Assembly (NCBI RefSeq): GCF_947623445.1
Contig: NC_135242.1
Span: 21,948,001 to 22,012,000 of the forward strand
Length of the DNA: 64,000 nucleotides
Reading direction: 5' to 3'
Source: Clavelina lepadiformis
Taxonomy: Eukaryota > Chordata > Ascidiacea > Aplousobranchia > Clavelinidae
This document shows positions 55,801-64,000 of the stretch, piece by piece. The notes below the pieces were generated by a model. The model worked only from the letters and a program-made list of their open reading frames with translations, searched no databases and was not told where the DNA came from. The position numbers and the translations under genes are program-made. The number at the start of each line of letters is the position of its first letter. Position 1 is the first letter of the stretch.

Positions 55801-55974
55801 CCACTACCACGAACATGCCAGGCAAAGTTTCGGATGCCACCTTCTCATTTGTTGCCAGAGGCCATTTATCATGAACGGCCATTTTTTCCTCCTCCAAGAC
55901 CGGTTTTTATGCCTCTACACCAAACTTATCGCGGGCCCAGGAGATTTCCTCCTTACTTTGACAACTACTGTTAA
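46871..55974 (+). CDS. MBD plus CXXC zinc-finger protein (MBD1-like)
   Basis: Twelve exons close in phase to 1353 residues: 46871-47059, 47314-48060, 48293-48417, 48570-48696, 49713-49788, 49940-50140, 50230-50283, 52781-52848, 52915-53115, 53256-53380, 53667-55395, 55555-55974. Residues 328-390 form a methyl-CpG-binding domain (LGDGWFFEQIV, GKSAGQFDVYYYSPT, LRSKLKLQNFIGD, SFDYNAGR). Residues matching the MBD1 contacts Arg22, Asp32, Tyr34, Arg44 and Ser45 are all present (R339, D349, Y351, R361, S362). Residues 620-658 are a CXXC finger (CKKCDACRAPNCGKCIHC, then KQFGGSGRKKQSC and a last Cys) of the KFGG, CpG-binding type. Basic Lys/Arg runs suggest nuclear location. Exon 12 carries repeated SPP/TPP motifs, and the C-terminus is Pro, His and Arg rich. 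A possible extra exon at 49406 is left out. Poly(A) signal at 56450-56455. Confidence 0.85.
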
Positions 55975-56492
55975 TTAACTATAACTGAAAACAGTTTTAT
56001 TGAGACCTAAGTGTGTAGGGCCCATTGTATTTATGTGGTTACTTCTATATCATTAAGTGTTAAGATATTTTAGCACTGTTTGCAGTTAATGGAACTATGA
56101 AGTTTTCTTTGGATACTGCGATTGCTGTGCTTTTTTAAATTAAATCGTGTTTTTATGAACTTACAGAACATAATTATGCCATGTTTACTGTTTGACTTGC
56201 GTTTTGCACTTAGTTAATACACCAGCGTTCTTCACACTGGTTTCAGTTTTCTGTTGCTTTTCGAAGAATATTGTTTTGTCAACTCAACTGATTACTTTTA
56301 CACCGTTTACAAGTTTTCCGAAGGCTTGATGGTCCTGGTCCATTTGCGTCTTATAAACTACTCATAATATGTTTTCACCTTACAAATTAATTATAATTGA
56401 TAGATTCTTTTTCATGCAACTCTTCCCATTTTACCTATTCTTGGATTGCAATAAAAGTTTTCAATAAAAAAATCGATCAAGCAATCATTTTC

Positions 56493-56590
56493 TTTTCGTC
56501 AAAAGCGCGGTGGGGTTGAAAAAGTCAAGCCAGTTGTTGTTAGCATGCGTTAATCAACGTGGAAAACTGACAAAGCAGAAAAGGCTTAAA
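56493..56590. repeat. Dispersed repeat, copy 2 of 2
   Basis: It begins TTTTCGTCAAAAGCGCGG and follows the same block order as 3683-3784. It lies just past the poly(A) signals of the MBD-CXXC gene. The family is unknown. Confidence 0.55.
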
Positions 56591-57836
56591 ACGTGCTCAA
56601 AAATAATTACTGGTAAAATCTGGCACGGCCATTAAACTCATATTTCTCAGGTTTGTGGATGTGAAAATGAAATATACGTGCTGTATACACTAAATAGCAA
56701 GTTTTGCACATCGGGTAGAATGGTTGATAGTAACTGTGTGTTGTTCTATTCATCTATTGTTTACTGGTAAGCATATGTTGTAAAAATCTTCAAACTTGTA
56801 AAACAAAGTTAAAATTGTGGAAGCAAAGCAGTCAGTGTCCTAGCTAAATTCGCGTTAGAAATGGTTTTCTAACTAATATTGCAACTTGTTCAAATAAATT
56901 TCGATCATTGTTCCAAATGACTTTCGTAAAAGCACTGATCAAAATTTAAACAAATGATGACATGTTCACATGTATCTAGTGGTGAAAAAGGTGTTTATGG
57001 AGATTTTATCTAGTAGTTTATAATTCATGGTGTTGTTTTGTTTTAAGGTTTAAATTTCAAAAACGAATAAAAGTAAAAAAAGTTAAAAGTTTTTTACAAA
57101 ACAAAAAAACTTAATTTAAACAATTATTTACTGTTTATTTACTGCCGATGTTATAGTTTAAGCTTTGAAACCACCTGAAATTTAACATGTACACGCGTTA
57201 ACAATAACACTATGAAACATAAAATAACGTGTTCTTTTGGATTGAATCGGGAAACTTCTCTACAAGAATTGGTTGCCATGCGTTTGAGAAGGGTTTGTTT
57301 TTGTTGTATGAGGGCATAATATGTCATGCTTAAAGAAAATTAGCTTACTTTGTATTGAAAATTGGCAACCACGTGTTTGCTTTGTTGTATTTCCTTAATG
57401 GGAAATTAATAAGTTGCAGAAATTGTCTGACGGTGACCAGTCCAATACGGTTGCCTGTACCGCAGGTATAGCGGCCAAACTACATTGCAGAGTTTGGCTT
57501 GGCAGGCAGTTGCAAACCCAAGAATTTTTGGGTCTAGTATACAAACGCAAAACGCGTTTGTGCGCTTCTGCATTAGTTCTAAAAGTTAGGTGAGCATATT
57601 GATGATTTTCGTTCATGTCTGTGATGCAAAGCCTATACACTTTCCCTTGGGTCAATGACGTCCAGCGAATTGGATCTTAATTTTACCGCCCGGCGACCTA
57701 GTTTTCAAAGTAGGCCTAGGACAATTCGGTTATTTGGTAAACGCTCTGTTGGAAAATTTACGTTCAGTGTGCCCTATAAATACCCTAATAAATACAATGC
57801 TAAAGTTTGCGCCACACCAAAGTACGGTATGTATTA

Positions 57837-58783
57837 CAGTGAGACCTCGTTAATCCGGACCACTTCGTTTCGTCAGAAAATGTCGGTTTAGCGGGGTTTC
57901 CGGATTATTGGAAAGTAAAAAATCAATCAATCTTGCAAATGCAGCACCGTGTTCAAAATGCAGTATGCACCTTACTCCAATTCTAAGTACCGAGTTTCAG
58001 GCTGGACAGCAACTAAAATAAAATTATATTTTTTGTATGATCCGACCCAGTGTCGAACCCCAGAACCACCGTATTAAACACGAATGCTCTAAGCCAGAAG
58101 TGACGATCATGCGGCCGCAAATCGATTTGAAATACCGCTCTTGCATGGTGAAGCATTCCGGCGAGACCAGCAGTCTAGAACTTTCTTAGGACTGTTTCCA
58201 ATTTTTGCGCAATGCGATATCAAAAGCTAATAGCACGATTGAGTCGCAGCAGTATGTCTTCAATAGATTGCCGCACTCAACCTACGTAATGTACGTATTT
58301 TTTTGCGACCGCGGAAGCGTTGTTTGTTAGTGTTGATGAACAATTTATTTTTTCGTTTCTAAAATACTGTACAGTATTTCATAGTATGACTAAAAAGCTG
58401 TGCGGCTTACTCAGCTGTAACTGACAAAGTGGCTTGCCACAACGAATAGGACCGTCACCGCTGCTACAACGTCATTATGCAACGCAACGCAATTATGCGT
58501 AGATAATAATCGGCTATTGTTTCGTCAACTAACTACCCAGTGTACATAGTGTATTAGGACAATCGTGAATCATTTTCGCTTAACTGTTAATAATAATCCG
58601 GTTTATCGGATTTTATTGCTATTGATTTAGCACATTTGTTCCAAAACTTTTGTGTCGGAGTCGGACAGCGGGGTTTCCGGATTAAAGGGGTAAAATGCAT
58701 AGGAAGAAATCCGTTCCCGGCAGTTTTGTGTCGGATAGCGGGGATTCCGGTTCATCGGGGTACGGATTAACGAGGTCCCACTG
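57837..58783. mobile_element. pogo/Tigger-like non-autonomous element, 947 bp
   Basis: It starts CAGTGAGACCTCGTTAATCC and ends with its inverse (TTAACGAGGTCCCACTG), with TA directly on both sides (57835-57836 and 58784-58785). This is the Tc1/mariner-pogo signature. CCGGATTA motifs recur near both ends. The element at 22498-22981 is a shorter relative. No transposase frame remains, so it depended on an autonomous partner. Confidence 0.9.
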
Positions 58784-59561
58784 TACTTTTAATATAGAAT
58801 ATTAAGACGAACCCGAAGCTTTGGGTCAACTCTGGCAACCAACTTAAAATAACATTTTGTTTTTCCAAACTTTATAAATGAATCTAAGATTAATTCCCTC
58901 AGGCCCAAAATCTCAACTCTTATGACTGAATTACTTCTAAACTAAATTTAAAGAAAGAAGCCAAATCCTGGCAGAATTCAAACACTAAACCACCAATATA
59001 CTAGCCTCGATGCCAACCACTACACTACAGAATTATCTTCTTCCTTCACTTGAAAATGATGAACTTACAGGTGGAAATCTGCCAATTCCTATAGCCTATA
59101 TCATATATTGTGATTTTTTAACTTCGGTAAATGAACGCCGGTGAAATAGTCACTAAGCCCAGTTTCGAGAGAGCTTGGATGCAAGGTAGACATCTTAACT
59201 TATATACGGGATTCTTAACTTTGTGAAGTATATACACATGGAATACTGTATATGCAAGCTTTTTGGAAAATTTGTGCACCTATACTGACTTAGTGAAAAA
59301 ACAATGTCAGTTGCTAAGGCCAAGAAAAATTAATATGTGCAAATATACTCCCAATAAGTATTTTATAACATTCTCACGATACGGACGATGGGTGAAGTTT
59401 ATTATGAATGTGTTTTTTGTTTGACTTTCCTTAAACTCAAAAGTGAGTATCTTCACTTTCTTTTGTTGATTAATACATGTATACTTATAACTTGGCTCAA
59501 TCTTTTAGGCAGTAATTTTTTCAAGTGACAATTTGTATTAAATTTCAAATTAAATCTGAAA

Positions 59562-61187
59562 ATGCAGGCTCCAATTATTCTTTTAAAAGAAGGTACTGAC
59601 AGTTCGCAAGGCATCCCTCAGCTTGTGAGCAACATCAATGCATGCCAGGTAATTGCCGAAGCAATTCGCACCACTCTTGGACCGCGGGGAATGGACAAAC
59701 TCATTGTCCAAAACAACGGAAAGGCCACAATATCTAACGATGGTGCAACGATATTAAACCTGCTCGACGTAGTTCATCCAGCTGCAAAAACTTTAGTTGA
59801 TATTTCAAAATCTCAGGATGCGGAGGTTGGGGATGGCACCACCACCGTTACTTTGCTTGCTGCTGAATTCTTGAAGCAGTCAAAGTCTTATGTTGAAGAT
59901 GGTGTGCATCCCCAAATTATTATTCGGGCATACAGGAGAGCAACTCAACTGGCGATAGAAAAGATCAGAGAGATTCAAGTTGAAATTAAAAAAGATGATC
60001 CAAAAGAGCAAAGAGAACTTTTGGAGAAATGTGCAGCAACAGCATTGAGCTCCAAATTGATTGCTTCATACAAGGATCTATTTGCCCCAATGGTTGTGGA
60101 CGCAGTGATGATGCTTGATGATCTTCTTCCTCTAAACATGATTGGCATTAAAAAGATATCTGGTGGTGCGTTGGAAGATTCCAATTTAGTTGCTGGTGTG
60201 GCTTTCAAGAAAACCTTTTCTTATGCTGGGTTTGAGATGCAGCGTAAAAAATACAAAAACCCCAAGATCGCGTTACTCAACGTTGAACTTGAATTGAAAT
60301 CAGAAAAGGAAAATGCAGAAATCAGAGTCAACAATGTCGAAGATTACCAGGAAATTGTTGATGCAGAATGGCAAATTCTTTACGATAAAATGAAACTAAT
60401 ATGTGAAAGTGGTGCTAATGTAGTCCTCAGCAAGTTGCCCATCGGTGATGTTGCTACTCAATATTTTGCTGATCGTGACATGTTTTGTGCTGGACGAGTT
60501 ACACAAGAAGATCTGAAGCGAACCATGAAGGCTTGTGGCGGCAGTATCCAGACCAGTGTCCAACAGCTTACACTCGATGTTCTCGGGACATGTGAAGAAT
60601 TTGAGGAAGAGCAAGTAGGTGGAGAAAGGTTTAACTTCTTCAGAGGATGTCCACAGGCAAAGACATGCACAATTCTTCTCCGTGGCGGAGCCGAGCAGTT
60701 CATGGAGGAAACAGAAAGGTCTCTTCATGATGCAATCATGATTGTGCGCCGGGCCATCAAGAACGATGCCGTTGTTGCAGGAGGAGGAGCAATTGAAATG
60801 GAAATCAGCAAGTACCTTCGCAACTATGCTCGCACTGTCAAAGGAAAGCAACAGCTCATCATTTCTGCTTATGGAAAGGCCTTGGAGGTTACGGCCCGAC
60901 AGTTATGTGAGAATGCAGGCTTTGATTCTACAAATATTCTCAACAAGTTACGACAGGTTCATGCTAAAGATAATGGAAAGTGGTTCGGAGTTGACATCAA
61001 CAATGAAGATATTGCTGATAATTTTGAAGCCTGTGTGTGGGAACCTTCAATAGTGAAAATCAATGCTTTAACAGCGGCATCTGAAGCAGCTTGTTTAATT
61101 CTGTCTGTCGACGAAACCGTTAAAAATCCTCGCTCCGGGCAGAGTGACCAGCCAGCCCCAGGCAGAGGCCGTGGACGCCCTCGTTAA
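59562..61187 (+). CDS. CCT7: T-complex protein 1 subunit eta
   Basis: This is one uninterrupted frame of 541 residues, close to the usual 543. CCT7 is one of eight subunits of the cytosolic chaperonin TRiC/CCT, which folds actin, tubulin and WD-repeat proteins using ATP. It shows [32 protein letters not shown], the ATP-binding [15 protein letters not shown], the apical-domain [40 protein letters not shown], and the eta-type tail ending GRGRGRPR. The start ATG sits at the expected [13 protein letters not shown]. Vertebrate CCT7 is split into many exons; here there is none, yet the frame is intact. NELFA starts 412 bp downstream on the same strand. Confidence 0.97.
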   Translation: MQAPIILLKEGTDSSQGIPQLVSNINACQVIAEAIRTTLGPRGMDKLIVQNNGKATISNDGATILNLLDVVHPAAKTLVDISKSQDAEVGDGTTTVTLLAAEFLKQSKSYVEDGVHPQIIIRAYRRATQLAIEKIREIQVEIKKDDPKEQRELLEKCAATALSSKLIASYKDLFAPMVVDAVMMLDDLLPLNMIGIKKISGGALEDSNLVAGVAFKKTFSYAGFEMQRKKYKNPKIALLNVELELKSEKENAEIRVNNVEDYQEIVDAEWQILYDKMKLICESGANVVLSKLPIGDVATQYFADRDMFCAGRVTQEDLKRTMKACGGSIQTSVQQLTLDVLGTCEEFEEEQVGGERFNFFRGCPQAKTCTILLRGGAEQFMEETERSLHDAIMIVRRAIKNDAVVAGGGAIEMEISKYLRNYARTVKGKQQLIISAYGKALEVTARQLCENAGFDSTNILNKLRQVHAKDNGKWFGVDINNEDIADNFEACVWEPSIVKINALTAASEAACLILSVDETVKNPRSGQSDQPAPGRGRGRPR

Positions 61188-61599
61188 AGCTCAAATTTCA
61201 TATTGGGTTACCTGAATTGCATGTTGTGAAGCGTATCCCAACTTATAGTGAGCAATAAGAAGAGACACTGAATTTTTTTATAAATTGACATTTACAGTTC
61301 AATATAGACTAGAACAATTTCTTGCATTATGCGTAACGCACCACCTTGAACATTGATGTAATATTGTTTTAAAAAATTGTTAAGATAGGCAGGTTATTTT
61401 AGTCTACATGTGCTTATATTCCTATGTTTCTTATGCACGGAATTATTTGTTAACAATTACGAAACATGGTTTGCAACTCCTGTCTTTCTTGGTATTACTT
61501 AAACAAAAGTTACCATTATAATCTTCTGCAGTGTGCATATTGTAATGTCATCTGTTTGCTTTAGGTATAATATATCTTAAGGATTGGTACAAATAGAGC
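61188..61599. other. Spacer between CCT7 and NELFA
   Basis: 412 bp contain the CCT7 3' UTR and the NELFA 5' region. A TTTGCTTTAG acceptor-like site lies about 35 bp before the NELFA ATG and could serve a 5'-UTR intron or trans-splicing. No repeat or exon is seen. Confidence 0.5.
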
Positions 61600-63809
61600 A
61601 TGGCACATGTACGTGACAGCGATACAGCTCTCTGGCTGCACAATAAGCTTGGATCTGCTGAAGAATTATGGATTCCATCAAGTATAAGTGGAATAGTAAA
61701 ATCCACTACAATTGACAACATTTATCGATGCTTTCCTGTTCTAACAACTACAGTGAAATTAAAATTGCTGATGGGCATTCTTCATCTGCCTAGAAGAAAC
61801 TTGGAGGAGGTCATTTATTTTAACTCTTAATTCACTGTGTTACTGTTTTAAGTCACTGATAAATTGTAATTTGGTCAGCGTCCTTTTGAAGTTCGTTTCT
61901 TGAAAAGAGTGTTCTTGTCATTTCTTGCCTGAATTTACGTTCATGTTTATGTAGATGAAGCATACCATTGAGGGAATAGTCGAAATAGCCTTGATTGATT
62001 CCGATGTGTGGGTGAAGCTTATTGCAAATATTGTCAAAACTTATCCAATGGAATTTAATTTAAACCTGGACCTCCGATCAAGCCACATTGCACAGAATGT
62101 CATTCAACAGCTCACAGAGAAAGGTGAGTCGTTGGTTACGTTTGCTCTAGAATTTTCCTGAAACTATACGCTGGCACATTATCATTATATAGGCCTATGT
62201 ATATATTCTGTCTTTGCCGTTGCAGTTAAAGAAGCTGATACCTTTGCCAGCCTGCCACTGGAGTGCCAACTGGTGAACAAGACTTCATTGCAAAGTTTAG
62301 TTGGTAGCCTGCCTCCGCTAAATAGACATTTTGCACTAAAGCGCAAGCCAAAATCTGCGTCACTACGTGCGGATTTGTTGCAAAAATGTAAGACCAAACA
62401 CGGGTTACTTGCTTGTTGTGATTCTATTAAAGCTAATTATATTTATATATACTACATCCAATAGCTGCCATTACAAATAGTTTTTTGTTATTTCTGAGAC
62501 AGACGTCTCATGGCAGCTATTTGGTTGTGTGGAACCTTTTATTAAGTGTTTGTATATTATACTACAGCTAGTGAAGCGGTCAGCCAAATGCGAAAAGGAG
62601 GAACAAGCGGTGGAGCGAAATCTTTTCCAGTTAAACATCGTGACATGGCCAGACGTTCTTCAGATGTGGTATCGTCCAGACGTACACAAGCAAAAGCACC
62701 ACTGAGTCGTACAGAAAACTTTAGAGCAACTCAAGGAACTCCGAGCTCAGCTAGGAACATTTCAAGAGTCTCCGGAAGACAACAGGTTTTTGCCGTTACT
62801 ATTCATCTTCGTACTTTATCAAAACATTTACTAAACGATACTTCTTTGTGTAGGCCGGAGGTACAAAGCTCCTTGATATTTCTGAGCAACCGATTGGTGG
62901 AAGTGGGATAGGTGTGAGAGATAGCAAGCGGCGAAAGAAGCTTGCCCAACAGGAGAGCGTTGTTGCATCACAATCTCAAGAAGAAGAAGAAGAGGTAAGA
63001 TTTGCAAAAAGTACCTCGTGCTTTAGTACCCAGTTTTTATTCACGCCTTGTTTAAAAAAGTTATTTGCTGTCGATTGGCAGTAATTGTTCATGTCTGATG
63101 TTTCAGTCATTGTCGTCCAAAGCAGGCACAAGTCTCAACGGATGGGGTGGTAGTAGGAGCCCCTTCCCCATTAAGTACCAAACACTTAAAAACCTATACA
63201 GTTGTAAAAAACATAGCAGTCTTTACTTCCCGGAGTATGTCGCGTTGATCTATCAGGTCTACGTCTATTTCCTTCTTGATTTTCGGAAGCGTGCGGCTCA
63301 TTTCAGTTACTTCCATCGCGTATTACATCACTTTTCCTAGCTGTCGTTGGAGTAGGCTGTTTCTTGTAGCTTACATTTTAGATTGTTGTTTCTAAGGAAA
63401 AGCCGGCCAACTATGCAGATGACCTACCGCCTGCGGCTTCTGTGACATCACAAGGGGATGAAGTCACAGAAGGTCTAGAAGTCGCTCCCTTGTCTCATAC
63501 TCGTCGAAGCACGGCTGAATCAACTGAACCTGAATCATCAACAGACGAAGAAATGCCACCGAACGAAATACAACCTGAAGGTGACTGTCAAATCCTTAGT
63601 TTGCAAAAAACTAGTAGGTGCATGCGGTTTGGGCGGTATTTTTGCTCCTGCAGGGTAATCAACTGTGATTTAACTCAAAATGATTACTTAACAGCTCCAC
63701 AGCAGGCCTCATTTTTGGACACAAGTAAAGCAACGTCGAGTGAAAGCGAAATTTCCTCCCCTATTCATTCCACTTCATCAAGCCAAGAAGACATAAGATC
63801 ACCAATATT
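61600..63809 (+). CDS. NELFA: Negative elongation factor A, 3' end outside the window
   Basis: Seven exons are visible: 61600-61809, 61955-62123, 62226-62387, 62568-62785, 62854-62994, 63382-63580, 63695-63809. All join in phase, and the last ends in a GTAAGT donor so the gene continues beyond the window. NELF-A is the subunit of the NELF complex that helps hold RNA polymerase II in promoter-proximal pausing. Its N-terminal domain is clear: MAHVRDSDTALWLHNKLGSA, DNIYRCFPVL, VKLKLLMGILHLPRRNLEE, LPLECQLVNKTSL and HFALKRKPKSASLRADLLQK. Later comes KLLDISEQPIGG and a KRRKK basic patch. The C-terminal conserved region is missing because of the window edge. The first donor (GTCATT) is weak but both neighbours match the family. 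Intron 63581-63694 is a multiple of three and open, so retention would be in frame. Confidence 0.92.
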
Positions 63810-64000
63810 GTAAGTTTTGTATATAGTGAGCCATAATCCTATTGAAGGCATGTGTTCATCTCCCAGCATTGCCAACTCTTATTGTGTGGGTTCATTTTAT
63901 CGGTCATGGTCCTTAATAATGGACAAGGAAAGCTTGGTCATTGCTGGCCTTATCTTTTTAATTTTTTATGTTTATCCTAAATTACTTTGTAATTAATTTA

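Larger units (their letters stand above)
55975..59561. other. 3' UTR and repeat-bearing spacer before CCT7
   Basis: The MBD-CXXC 3' UTR runs to about 56480, ending after two AATAAA signals. Then come a dispersed repeat (56493-56590) and a pogo-like element (57837-58783). No exon is seen. Near 59120-59155 a CGGTGAAATAGTCAC terminus matches one end of the MITE family at 879-1121, but no partner end was found. Confidence 0.55.

Noticed and set aside
60396-60851. 151-codon minus-strand frame
   Set aside because: Antisense shadow of CCT7, which is conserved over the full length on the plus strand.
63065-63340. 91-codon plus-strand frame between NELFA exons 5 and 6
   Set aside because: No similarity to NELF-A; exon 5 joins exon 6 in phase without it, giving the expected EEEEE to EKPANYA order.
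63581-63694. Read-through of NELFA exon 6 into exon 7 as one exon
   Set aside because: The segment is open and in frame, but it has a GT donor and CAG acceptor, and its translation (Cys-rich) is unlike NELF-A; treated as an intron.

Overview
The window looks like nuclear DNA of an invertebrate chordate, most likely an ascidian tunicate. It is AT-rich and intron-bearing. It carries chordate-style immune genes, many short hAT-type and pogo-type non-autonomous transposons, and a repeat with a 16-base stretch one mismatch from the Ciona spliced leader as I remember it. The species assignment is an inference. Gene models were built by reading exons by eye and requiring every splice phase to close.

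Left part (1-31 kb): a tRNA-Ile(UAU) with an intron, then four innate-immunity genes. These are a secreted C-type lectin (minus strand), a secreted fibrinogen-domain protein (plus), a large NACHT-LRR receptor (NLR, plus, about 12.5 kb) and a goose-type lysozyme (minus). The NLR introns hold two dead pieces of one LINE family, a hAT MITE inserted inside one of them, and a pogo-like MITE. The N-terminus of the NLR contains a stretch resembling a RHIM amyloid motif, which is the most interesting observation here.

Middle (31-46 kb): two housekeeping genes on the minus strand, TEX261/Svp26 (ER-Golgi cargo adaptor) and an intronless SRP14. They lie between two roughly 650-bp copies of one repeat in inverted orientation. 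A small hydrophobic open frame follows TEX261. The rest is MITE-rich and gene-poor.

Right part (46.8-64 kb): three plus-strand nuclear or housekeeping genes. The first is a 12-exon protein joining a methyl-CpG-binding domain to a CXXC zinc finger, which is an MBD1-like layout. The second is an intronless CCT7 (chaperonin eta subunit). The third is NELFA (transcription pausing factor), cut by the window end. A 947-bp pogo-like element separates the first two.

The genes do not form a pathway. The left third is enriched for pathogen recognition and killing (lectin, fibrinogen-domain protein, NLR, lysozyme), and the right two thirds are basic cell machinery.
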